Below are positions 32,926-45,300 of a stretch of 64,000 nt of DNA, one piece after another (position 1 is the first letter of the stretch; the number at the start of each line of letters is the position of its first letter). This stretch comes from Ursus arctos (Eukaryota > Chordata > Mammalia > Carnivora > Ursidae). The position numbers and the translations under genes were made by a program. Location: the NCBI RefSeq assembly GCF_023065955.2, contig NW_026622808.1, forward strand, positions 40,064,475 through 40,128,474, given 5' to 3'. The notes under the pieces were generated by a model that did not search any database, was not told the origin of the DNA, and saw only the letters and a list, made by a program, of their open reading frames with translations.

Positions 32926-33019
32926 AACTCAAGACAGATTAAATTCAAGTGGAGAATGAAAGCTGTTGGACCAGTCTTGTTTCCTGAGTGCAGGCGCAGC
33001 TCATACCTCTTAGAGCAGT

Positions 33020-33025
33020 TTTATT
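33020..33025 (-). terminator. DNASE1L3: DNASE1L3 polyadenylation signal AATAAA
   Basis: TTTATT on + (AATAAA on -) lies 40 bases after the stop codon, implying a very short 3' UTR. It is the first canonical signal on this strand. Confidence 0.6.
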
Positions 33026-33064
33026 TAGAGGCAAGAAATGGTTACTATAATGGCACCCTTGGAT

Positions 33065-33178
33065 CTAGGAGCGATGGGCCTTTTTCTTCTTTGGAGAGAT
33101 AGATTTCTTTCTGTTGGTGAAAGCCCTTGAAGATTGTAGTTTAAATTCAACTGGAAAGTGGTCACTGACATCCAAGGC
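33065..33178 (-). CDS. DNASE1L3: DNASE1L3 exon 8: catalytic His274 and basic tail
   Basis: The acceptor is cttcatag. It encodes ALDVSDHFPVEFKLQSSR, then a lysine-rich tail ending KKKKAHRS and TAG at 33065-33067. The tail is one residue shorter than the human form and differs in its last 15 or so positions, while keeping its strong positive charge. Confidence 0.95.
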   Translation of the reverse strand, partial: ALDVSDHFPVEFKLQSSRAFTNRKKSISPKKKKAHRS

Positions 33179-36100
33179 CTATGAAGAGAAAAGGGAGATG
33201 AATGTAGGAATTAGGAGACGGTCATTTTAGTGATGAACAAATTCAGGCTCAAGGCGGGAAGAGAAAACCCGTGAAGTCACACAACAGAACACACACTAGC
33301 GAGCGTCACCCTTGGACCAGCCCAATCAGAAGTTTCGATGGGTCTTCAAGCCACAGAATCATCAACTTTGAGACTCAGGTTGAGTCTCCAGTGGTGGCCT
33401 CAAAGGGTGACACCAACCCATCTTTCCAGGACAGTGGCATGGAAAGACAAAGATGGCAACTGTACCTCCTCTTCGGTCAACTCATAAGCTTTCTGGAAGT
33501 TAAAGGTGCTGTTCGATTTGGGAACAAAGGAGCTGATGATCTCTTGTCCTCTAAGCACGATCCTGGAGAAAGGAAGAGAAGACAGCCCCATTAACCCACC
33601 TTGTTAATTTCTGAACAAACCAAGTTTCCTGTTTAACAGCTGGAATTGACTGAGCAGCTTGGCCCTTTCGTGTGATGTTCAAAGCCCAGGCCTGGTTTTG
33701 TGACCCTGAGGACAATGTGTAAGACTGGGAAATTGGATCATCCCCTACTGGGGCCCTGTGGGCACCAGCATGGTGTTTCCCTGTGTGGGCAGTAGCCCTG
33801 AAGGTGGAAGAGAAGATTTTATATGAATCATGGACACCACACCGTGGAGCAATCACTTACATAATCTTGTTCCCTTTGCAATTATTTTTTACTTTTCTTG
33901 ATTCAATTATGGAGAAAGGTGCTGGCTTATTTTTTTTAAGATTTTATTTATTTATTTGAGAGAGACCGAGAGAGGGAGCCCGCACGGGGTGGGTGGGCAG
34001 GGGGAGAGGGAGAAGCAGATTCCCCACTGAGCAGGGAGCCGGATGCAGAGCTCGATTCTAGGACCCTGAGATCAGGATCTGAGCTGAAGGCAGACGCCTA
34101 ACCCACTGAGCCCCCCAGGCGCCCTTGGCTTATCTTTAATAACCCCCTAAGCGCCCATTTTGACCAAGACAGAGCAGGCTACGATCACCAAGCACTCTGC
34201 CAGCAAGATAATTAAGGCGGAATTCAACATTGTTCAGTTTTCACTGGGCTTATTTTTTAGTTGTTTTCGATTTATGACAAATGATGCTATTTTCTTACCT
34301 TAGTATGAAATTTCCTTTAAAAATCAATCCATTTTATTAGAAATGCATGAATTTAAAGACAAATACAAGGAAAACCCATAGCACAGTTGCTTTGTAGCGA
34401 CAGCAAAAACTGGGAACATGGTAGTTAAATGAGTTTTGGAAACACAGATTCGAAAGTATCCCAAGTGGGGTGATGCAGTTGGAGTCTACACGGCCCCAGC
34501 TGACTGACTGAGGAAGGACAGGGTGAGTCAAACTGCCAGGTCATGACTATCCACTGAGCTTTTCCTGATTCCGACTGGCTGAATTGGTTTCCTGTGTTCC
34601 TACCAATACCACCGTGGTTAACTCTGAACTCAGTCCACAAGTAAACTCTTCATATTCGCTCGGAGATTTCTTCAAGCCATCCCTCAGACCGAGAGAGTCA
34701 AGAGCAACATAGTTAAGGCTCCCCCATTTCTGACTTCCAGGTTCATGTGTGGGCAGGTCAGCTGATGGTGGAGGCTTCCCTAAGGCTGCTGTGTGCACGG
34801 GCCAGCTCTTGGCATCTTTCCTGTCCAACAGTGCACAGCTCATGCGAGGTGTTCAGTAAATATCTGAACACAGAACAAAGACTGGAATTGAGACCATTTC
34901 ATCTTACTCCCCTTATCAGAAATGTACCTCCCTTGGGAAGCCTGGGTGGCTCAGACAGTTAAGCGTCTGCCTTCAGCTCGGGTCAGGATCCCAGGGTCCT
35001 GGGATGGAGTCCCACATCAGGCTCCTTGCTCAGCGGGGAGCCTGCTTCTCTCGCTCCCACTCCCCCTGCTTGTGTTCCCTCTCTCACTCTCTCTCTCTCT
35101 CTGTCAAATAAACAAATAAATAAAATCTTAAAAAAAAAAAAAGAAAAGAAAAAAGAAGTGTATCTCCCTTTTATTTCTTTTAATTTTTTAAGTTGACTCC
35201 AACCAAGCCCAACGTGGGGCTCGAACTCACACCCCAAGATCAAGAGTCGCATGTTCTACTGATGGAGCCAGCCAGATGCCCCAGAAATTTAGATCCCTTT
35301 AAAAAAAAAAAAACATATAAATGCTAGTCTGGAAAACACAGAAAATCCATAGCAACAAATGAGAAATTGATCTTTGAAAAAATCACATGGAATCCTGCCA
35401 TCCTTTGGCATATATGTGTCTAAACCTGAGGTTCTTTTAGTAAACACTTTTTTTTTTTTAAAGATTTTATTTATTTATTCGACAGAGATAGAGACAGCCA
35501 GAGAGACAGGGAACACAAGCAGGGGGAGTGGGAGAGGAAGAAGCAGGCTCATAGCAGAAGAGCCTGATGTGGGGCTCAATCCCAGATCGCCGGGATCACG
35601 CCCTGAGCCAAAGGCAGACGCTTAACCGCTGTGCCACCCAGGCACCCCAGTAAACACCTTTTTTAACCTGCTCCCCCACCCCGCCTAACCTACTGGGAGC
35701 ATCTTTCCCGGTGATGCACTGTCCTTCTGCCTCATTATTTTCGATCACCTCCCCCTTGTTGGCCAGGAGAGAAGAATGGGGCCGCCGAAGGGACTTGACC
35801 TGCCCACGGCTAGCGGGCGAGTGGCCGCCTCCAACCCGCTCCGCTGGCAAGCCCTCGAAGTGAGAGGGAGAGCGCGGGCAGCAGGAACCCCGGGGGGCTC
35901 CTGTGACTTCCCGCTGACTTCCCGCCTCCGTCCTGCTTTCCCCAGTGCTAGGGCTGTGCCCACTCTCGGGAGCTGGAGCAGGGACTTCTGCAAAGGACAC
36001 ACCAGCCCTGAAAGCTCCAAGAGGAACAAAGGAGGTCATGGGATGGAAGTGAAAGCCTGACCTCAACACTAGAGAAGTGAGAACAACTGTCTTCTGGCAG

Positions 36101-36284
36101 AAGCCATCTCGTGCTTCCTGGGAGGCAGGCCGAGCCCTGGGAACGGCGGCCGCCGTGGGTTCTGCTGCAGATAGGAAGATCGGGAACGTTCACTTACTCT
36201 GAGTGCCTCCCCACGCCGCCTGGTTTAAGCAGCAAAAGTGAAAGCGACTAAAAATCCCCAGGGAGATTTTACAAATACTCTATA

Positions 36285-36315
<31 letters not shown>

Positions 36316-39300
36316 TTTTCTTTTTTTTTAATTGTAAGCTCTACAGCCAACGTGGGGCTGGAACTCACACCCCGAGATCAAGAGCCTCTTGCTCCACTGA
36401 CTGAGCCAGCCAGGAGCCCCGAGAATGCTGTTATGTAAAGGTATGTATTTGTATTTAGGAATGTGTAGCAAAAGCTTTGAAAGTGTAACTACCTTCTACT
36501 AACTGGGCTCATATGGAATGCCCTGTTCAGCAGTGCTTCTGCTAGCAAACTCTTGGCCATGACCGAAGCTTAGTGACAGGGGATTTGAGTGACTAAATTC
36601 TCGTCTGTCTTTGTGATGAAATAATTAACAGCCTGTGAATGTGTGGAACACTGACCATCTGCCAGGCCTTGTATGAGAAGACATACACTACTTCATCTAC
36701 TGCTCATCGTGAGTCCATGAATGACGCAGAACTACAATCTCCGTTTTATACGTGAGGAAGCAAAGACACGCAGAGCTTAAGTCTCTCAGTCACAGACATG
36801 AGGTGATAGAGGCAGGATTTGAAACCAGGCTCGTCTGACACCAAAGCCTGCACTAGCCACTGCCTAGCTACAACGCTCAGGGCTCCCAGGCATGGTTGTG
36901 CAGGTTGCACACTGTGCGAGTACCTGATGGGTTGGCCTGAAGTCTAATTGACTTAGCTCTACAACTGGGTTCTTCCTCTGCCCTGAGGGGAGTGCTTTTC
37001 CTGAGGCATATCAAGCACTGCATGGGCTAGCTTGAGTCCGGCAGGTGCCTCCTACCTGTCATATGCACAGCTGGTGCTCCTCTTGACCGTGGTGTCCTCT
37101 TGGTCCCCTATCAGCCAAACAAACTTGGAGTCAGTCCTCAAGCGGATGTTCTTCCAGGCCTTCTTGGGGACATAGCTACAGCCAGCGTTGAAGTCACCCA
37201 TGAAAATGAAATTCTGAAAGATGTTATTTAGAATTGTCACCTTGTGGGTATTATGACCAAATGCTTTTTCTTAGAACTGCTAGCAATGACTCTACCTCCC
37301 ACATTTAGTAAACAGTGGGTTCTGTTATGGGTTAAATTGTGTACTCCCTACCCCCCCACACACAAATTCAGTATACTGAAGTCTTTGTGCACAGTACCTT
37401 ATGTGACTGTATTTGGAGAGAGAGCCTTTAAAGAGGTGACTAAGGTAAAATGAGGTTATATGAGTGGCCCCTAATCCAATGTGACTGGTGTCCTCATAAA
37501 AAGAGATTAGGACACAGAGAGACACAGAGGGAAGACCAAGGACAGAGGCTTCAGGAGAAACCAACCCCGCTGACACCTTGACCTTGGACATCAGCTTCCA
37601 GAGCTGTGAGGAATACATTTCTGTTGTTTAAATGACCCAGTCTTTGGCAGCCCTGACAAACGAATACAGGGTCTTTCTTCATTTCTTTCCTTTTCTTTTT
37701 AAGATTTTATTATCTATTTGAGAGAGAGAGAGAGAGAGGGAGCGCCAGCACAAACAGCGGGAGGGGCAGAGGGAAAGAGAGAAGCAGGCTCCCTGCAGAG
37801 CAAGGAACCCAATGTAGGGCTTGATCCCAGGACCCCAGGATCATGACCTGAGACGAATGCAGATGCTTAATCAACCGAGCCACCCAGGCGCCCCGATTTC
37901 TTTTTGGTTTTTAAAGTTGAAAACGGAGTCACGGTTTTGATGAGTATCTGACAGGTGAGAAGGTACGAGGGAAGGTGTTCTCACTGGGCAGTAGCACGTT
38001 TGCTGTAGCCGTTCCCTCCTGAGTCCCCGCGTCCGTATCATTCAGCACGCTGAGTTAGGTGGGGACACAAGAATCCAGCTCATTTATTCCCTCAAATCTT
38101 TCTGGCTCAAACTACTGTAGGGTATAAATATATGAATGAATCAACGCCTTTTGTTTCCAAGCAGGAAAGATGAATTTGGGTGGTTTGACAGCTTTGACAC
38201 CCTGCTTTCTCTTCTATTGTTTGGAAGTTGGGAACTATTCCTGTGGAAATTCTGTCTACTGAGGAAGTGGGAAGAGCCTGGAAGGGAGGGGATGATAGAA
38301 TGAGTTGTCCACCCCTGCCCTGAGGCCACCAACAGAACCTTCTATCTTAGAAGTGTTTTTCCCTACAAAGCTTTTGGAACAAAATTTTAATATTCCTCAA
38401 TCCAGAGGAAGTGTCAGATTTCCTTCTTGGTGCTATTGTTTGGGGCTGTTGCTGACTTAAGAGTTTTCGTCAAAAACATTTTCTTTTGACCTCAGAGATC
38501 ATGGTTTTCCCTGAGATTGATGGGTGCGGTTGAGGACAGATGCCATGCTTAACCCGAGTGACCACCAGCTCCTATTGCACAGGCACGATTTACTGAGCAC
38601 GCACTATGTGTCAGGCCAAGCATTAAATGCTTCATAAAGTTGGGACGCCTGGGTGGCTCAGTTGGGTAAGCATCCGACTCTTGGTTCAGCTCAAGTCATG
38701 ATCTCAGGGTCCTGGGATGGAGCCCCACGTCTGGCTCTGTGCCCAGCATGGAGTCTGCTTGTCCCTCTCCCTCTGCATCTTCCCCTCCAATGCCCTCTCT
38801 CTCAAGTACATATATAAATCTTTAAAAAAAATGTTTTCATAATGTTTAAGTTAAATTAAATCTCACGATAAACACGAGGAGGTAGAAGGGAAGAGGATAG
38901 AGGGATAAAGCGACCTGTTCTAGACCACTCCACTTATTGGCTCAAGTGGTAAAGTCAAGAATTAAATCCTGATCTGCCTCACCGAAGGCCCTCAGTGCAT
39001 GAGTAGCCCCTCTCATTCACTCTTGTGCCATCGATGCCTCCCTAGTGCCTGACATTTAAGAGATGCTCAATAAATTCTTGTGAAATGACTAAAAGAATTC
39101 AAACTTTTAGGATTGAATGAGTCTCTTGCCCAGCTTTTTACAAATAAGCGATGAATTACACACCTTGTGCTCTCCGTGTCCTAGCTCTGTGTCCCCACTT
39201 TACTTGACTCATGTTGCACTTTGAACTGTGGAACTGAAGAGGAGGAAGGGGGTGGTCACTGGAGTCACATCCCGAAAGGAGGAAAGAGGAATGAGGAAGA

Positions 39301-42300
39301 GCCCTCTGGAACACTTTCCTATTTGCCAACAGCTTTCACAGACCCTCACAGCCACAGGGGGTGGCCTCCCTGTTTTTCCAAATGAGGAAATAATTAAGGC
39401 CAAGAAGGACGGTGGACATATTCCCCTAGGTAGCACCCTTAGATTCTTGGGGAAACCACTTCCCTCCTTCACTTCAGTCTGTAAGGTTGGACTGAAGCCC
39501 ACACAGATTTAACCAATCAGAGCTTCTCAACACCCCCCCCCATCACAGTGGTTGGCTCAGGGATGGACATGTGACCCAACCAAGGCCAATGGGACTCAAC
39601 CCTGGGGCACTTGTTGCATTGTGGGACAGAAAATTTGTCAGTGGGCTAGAAGCTGCTGGTGGCCCTCTTGCCATCCCAAAGGTGGAGCCTTCCCGGAGGA
39701 AACGAGGGCTAAGAGATGGAAAGAGAAAGACAAGTCAAGCCCTGATTACCTTGTCTGAACCCTGGATCTAGCTATGCCTGAACTATTCCTGGACATTTTA
39801 GTTATGTGAACCAATAAATTGCACCTCCCTTTTCACGAACCCATTTGAAGAGTCTGTCCCTTGCAATGCGGGACTCCTGACCTCTATGTGTCTCGCTCTT
39901 CTCGTTGCAAAGTGAGAATGATAAAGGTAGTTAGTGGTGGCGTTATTGGGAGGATTAAATCAACTCGTCCGTGTCCAGCCGCTGCGTAGGGCCTGGCACC
40001 AGCTCTTCACCTAGTGATTTGGGGCAGCCATTATTAGTGGAGCTGTGTTTGAATTGCCGAGACCCACGTGGACGGCACCCAGGCAGACTTGGAAGGATAT
40101 TTAAGGCTGAGGTAAGGGTGGGGGGCTGCACATGTCGGGCCCCCCTCACCCTCGGGGAGTCACTCATCCCTCCCCAGAAGCGGATTCTGCCTCTGCCAGA
40201 TGGGAGTTCAACAGACACGGGGTCATCACCTCCGCCTTCCAGCGGCGTTTCACGTCCCAGTAGACATCAGCCAGCTCGTCAATCTCTTTCACGGAGGTCT
40301 CAGGGGTCGTGTGCAGGGGCACAATCACGAAATCCTTGACGACTGAGGAACGGGAAAGAGGCGGAGGTCACACACGTCCCTGAACAGGGGCAGGTTCCGT
40401 GAACACTGCTCCTGGGAAATGGGTTGTTCCCCTAGAAGGCCCAGACTGCCCTGTCTGGGTCCCTTCATTTTTAGAGGGTCCAGCCTGTCGCTGAGATGTG
40501 AATGTTCTTGGGACCGTTGGGCCACTGTTTTCAGCGCATGAAAGCCTCTTGCCCACTCACCTGCGCGGCCAAGAGAAAGCCGCTAGACGGGACTCCTTGC
40601 TGACATTGCGGGTGTTTTTATTTTCTAATTTTTTGAAAAATGCTATTTTCTACTTTCTAAAAAATAAGAAGCCTCTTCAGCTTTTGTACTAAAGAAATAA
40701 GTTTTTTCTAATTAAAAAGAAATCGAGGCTTGTCAGTGTATGCTTCTTTTATAATCTGGAAAAGAGCACCCCTATAATTATTTTTTTAAAAAAGCAGCCT
40801 TTTGTGAAATATCTGAAAAGCTCCCCGGAGCAGGAGGGATGGAGAAAGCCTGCATCAGGGAATGTGGGTGAGCGTGGGAACCAGGCCTTGCCCACCTGCC
40901 AGTGGCAGCTGGCATGTTCTGAGCGCCTCTTCCCCGGGCTTTCCCTTGCCCAGTGCCTGGTCCCCACTCCTACTCAGGGGCCGAGGGCTGGTGGAGATCA
41001 CTGCTCAAGTCACACAGTGGGGAGTCATGACTCAAATCGGGAAGTCTGTTTCCAGGACCCTGCACTTACCCACCAGCCTTATTCCCACCCTCCTCCTCAG
41101 GCCTCCACTCCACTCCCCATCCTCTCTTTGGTCCCCCTAAACACCTCCACCCCTTTCCCACTTCTGAGCTTGTGTGCACTCACTGGGACCTCTCCCTGGG
41201 ATGGCCCTTCCCCCAGCCCTCTGTGACTGACTTCTTCAGGTCATAGCCCAATGTCACCCTGAAGAGGCCATCTGTGGCCTGCCCCATCTAAGGTGGGGCC
41301 CCTCACCCCACTATGGAATGCACCCTGCTTTTACTTCCTTTCTGCTCTGAAGTTACTTGCTGTGCTTCTTAGTTTGGCCCACTGGAACCTGAGCTCTGTC
41401 TTGCTCACCCTCTTGGCTCCAGCACTTAGCACAGCACCTGGCCCAAGGGAGGGACTCAGAAATGTTTGTTGATTGAATACATGATTGAAAGAATGAGTAA
41501 ATGAATAAAGGAAAGAAATGGTAAATGAATGGCTAACTCTATCTTCAATCTCAAATAGAGGGGACATAAGGATGTTTCCTTGTACAAGAGGGAAAATTCC
41601 AAACAGGGCATGGCTGCAGTGCCATCCTCAGGGAGGAAGGGTAGAGAAGGGTGAAAAGGTGGATGCTCCAGACGAACAGGTTTGTTTAGCAGTGGTCAGC
41701 TATGCGTAGCTGAAGACTCTTCGAGAAGGGGGGTCGGGGTTCTCTCCAAACACTGGTCAGCCAAATGGGAATCGTGTGCACGACAAAGGTGATTATTACA
41801 CTTGCTCTCTGAAGTGCATTTCTGCCCTGAACAGCCCCCACCTCCTTCTCTTTTTCTACTGGAATTTTCCTCCACCATTCTTCCATGCTTGTTTTCCTGA
41901 AGTACTGATTAAGCTGGGGCAGAGATAGTTACCTTCCTCATTCAGACTGTTTTTATTTGTGTAATATATATGCGGCTGTGCATACGTACAGCTCTCTGCG
42001 TGTATTCGTTTGGTCAGTATCTGTCTTGCCCACCACAACATAACTTCCCTCGGAAGGGGACCTTGTCTGTCTTGTTCAGTGCCCAGAACAGAGCCTGGCA
42101 TGTGGCAGGTACTGAAAAAATATTTGATTCCATATAGCTCCAATCTGCAAACCATGTTAATTCTTGACTTTCCATTTAAAGAAGAACAGTGGTTAAGAGT
42201 GTGGGCCCCCAAGACCGTGGCTTGGGTTACAACCCCGCTCATTCATTTCAAGAGCTACTGAGCGACCTTGGGCAAGTGGCTTCACTTGTTTGAACCTGGG

Positions 42301-45300
42301 CTTCCTCAGATGTAAAGTGCAGATAATCCTAGGTCCTCCCCTGCCGGGTGTTGCAAGGATTACAGAAACTTGGCACTAATCAGGGATCAACAGTGGTTAG
42401 TGGCATATTCAAGTGTAGTTGTTGTCAGAGTTCGGGTGCGAGCATTTGGGTTCCTCTCTACACCCAGTCTGTGGAGGAGTCTGGAGGGGGAGGGAGGTAT
42501 GGAGGGGCAGGGAGGCTCTAGGTTGGGGAGGGACAGGGAGGCTCTAGGTTGGCGGTTTATCTCTGCTAGCCATCACTGGGATTTTTTTTTAATGAAGTTG
42601 TATTTGATTGGGACTGAAGAATTGTGGTAAATAATTTCCATCAGCCTAAATGCTGCAAAGAGAGAGGAGTTATCACTGATTTCAGAAGGTGGGTTCCAGG
42701 CTGAGGAGGCCTTGAGTCACGGCATTCTGAGAAGCCAGGCTAAAGCCCCCGCATTCACATATGAGACGTTCTTAATGGCCGTCTCCGCCTAACGTCTCCC
42801 TAAAGATGCTCACAAACCCTGGGACCCCAGCTCACACTCGGGGCTACTGTGCGTTCATGGGATCACAGGAAGATCATGCACCAGAGGTACGTGCGGTCTT
42901 ACCGGTGTAGGGTGACTGGAACCAGACCACAAAGGGTTCCCTGGAAAACACATCTGCGTCTCCAGCCTGATAGTCATGGTAGAGGTAGCGTTTCTTCACA
43001 GACACTAGCTTTTCCCTAGAAATAAAAAAAAGGAATTCCTTCCAGCTGAGTCAGTTGTCTTCTTACTTCGTTCAAGAAGCAGAGACATAGCCCATGGCTT
43101 TATTAGCCCCCCAGGCTCTTGCCCCGCGAGGGATCTTTCGCTCTGACGAACAAGGTTCCCTCAACTCTTCCCAATGGCCAGAGCCCTTTGAAAGCTGGAG
43201 ATCTGAGCAGTACCAGTTATCTGGGGGCACCCCCAAGTTAATGTTCAGCTTAGAACAAATTACTGCTAGGAAGAAGACAAGACTGTGAAGTTTCAGAGTC
43301 AGTCGTGCTGGGGAGCACAGATTTCCATCCCTGGGCTAGGACTTGACTGTGAAGAATGGAGAACTCCTGACCCTCCAGACCAGGCCGCCACTGAGTCAAC
43401 TAACAAATACGATGTCGGGAAGCTGCTGTGCTCTTAAGTTTGAGGAGATAATGCTTCGCTTCAGCCTCAATTTGACAGCAATTATTTTGATCAATATTGA
43501 GAACTGCTTAGAGCTCCAACTTTGGTTTTGAAGAAAAGAGATGCATTTTGATTCAATTCACAGTCATCACTCATAAGTGAAACATGTCCCAGGAATCAAA
43601 GACTATACTTACTTGTAGAGAAAGGCATACTGTTCTTTATATGTGTTTCTTCCAAGCCGAGAGCTAATCACATAGTTGTACATGATGCCTCTTCTTGAAT
43701 TTCTAGAGAACATAAAGATTTTACATTGCATCTTAAAAAATAAACATTCCCCTACTGTGTGCTCCCCACTCTTCAATCTATGTCCATATCACCAATGGCA
43801 TCATGGAGAAAGGCAGCCATTTGTCATAACCTTGGAGTCTAATAGGAAGGGCCACCATTGACTGGGAATGTGACATCGCCCAGGATCTTTACAGCCATTA
43901 TCTCTTGCCCTTAGGAGGTGGGTAGTATTGTTACCCATTTCTTTTTATTTTTTTTAACTTTTATTTATTTTTTATTATTATTATTTTTTATTATGATATG
44001 TTAGTCACCATACAGTACATCGTTAGTTTTTGATGTAGTGTTCCATGATTCATTGTTTTTGTATAACACCCAGTGCTCCATGCAATACGTGCTCTCCTTA
44101 ATACCCACCATCGGCCTAGCCCATCCCCCACCTCCCTTGTTAGCCATTTTTTATAGTTTGCAGGTGCAAAGCTGGGATTTGAGCTCAGATCCTACGTACC
44201 CCAAATTCACATGCTTTGGCTGGCACCTGTGGGCTATTGTTGAGACCACAGAAGATTCAGGCCAGAATCAGCCCCAAATCCCACTGGCTCATGGCTGGGG
44301 CTGACCTCACACTTCCTGGTGGAGTAAACCTTATCAGGTCACCCTGTCCCTGCACTACTCCTGAACATTTCTCATAGGCAGGATTCCTAGTCCATTTTCA
44401 TTGGACGTTGACTCCTGCTCTGAAAACCCCCAAATATTTTCTCACAAGTCCTGGAACTACGATTTCAAATCAGCTATTGTTTATGTCCTGGGGGCTAGAG
44501 ATACACCTGGGAAGTCCCATCAACTCTACCCCTCATTTATACCAGGGAAATTGACTCTGCGTGTGTTTGCCAAATCTGCTGATAACTCCACCCCAGGCAG
44601 AGCCTGACACGGTTTTACTCCATCCGCACACAGAAAGATATAGGGCATATCTAAGCTGCGGCATAGTCTCACGTTCAGTTGGAAAATAGCAGAAGGGGCC
44701 TGTAGGAGCCAACTTAGGCCCCACAGAATTCCCCAGAGGGCAGATACATCTTCTAAGGCAGATCCGGCCACTGGGGCCCGAGAAGTGTGGATGCTAGATT
44801 CCACCGGGCTTCCAGTTTGGGAAAGCTGGCCTTGTTCTGCATCTCGCCTGCCAGATTTCGGGTTGGCAAAGCGCTTGCAATGACTCAGCTGTGAGGCGAC
44901 AAAGGCCCCTCCTGGCTTACGGCGGATAAGGGGACAAACAGGCCTGCCTCTGCCTGGAGTCCATAGCACAGTCCAGGGAGGTTAGGGAGAACTGAGACCA
45001 GTGGGGGTGGGAAGACCCAATCCAGGCTGGCTGTGGGGAGGTGCTGGGGCCCCCTGTCCTCCCATATGTCTGAAAACTGACCAGCGCCCCTCTATGGAAG
45101 ACTGAGGAGGTTCAGAATAGAGCTCCGGCTTTGGAGTCCGACATGACCCAGGTCCAAAGGTAAGCTCCGCCATTTACTGGCTGGGTGATCTTGGGCAGGT
45201 CCCTCCTCTCTGTGCCTCAGTTCCCTCAGCTAGAAGGGAAGCAGTAAAAGTACCAACCCCACCAACCCCACAAAGTTGTTGTGGGAGTGAATGAAATAGC

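Larger units (their letters stand above)
24867..33015. other. Region between the SPMIP1-like gene and the DNASE1L3 3' end
   Basis: No coding gene was recognised. It holds an unclassified old repeat around 25.35-25.95 kb, nested hAT elements at 26.59-27.13 kb, MIR/L2 pieces, three Can-SINEs and AT-rich sequence near 27.6-28.1 kb. Confidence 0.6.
33563..37055 (-). other. DNASE1L3: DNASE1L3 intron 6, SINE-dense
   Basis: This 3.5-kb intron carries five tRNA-Lys-type SINEs in both orientations (listed separately), an AT microsatellite and a MIR remnant. I see no exon in it. Confidence 0.75.

Noticed and set aside
37325..37675. Possible endogenous retrovirus with genes
   Set aside because: Only a solitary degraded MLT1-type LTR is present; no internal retroviral region or reading frame was seen.
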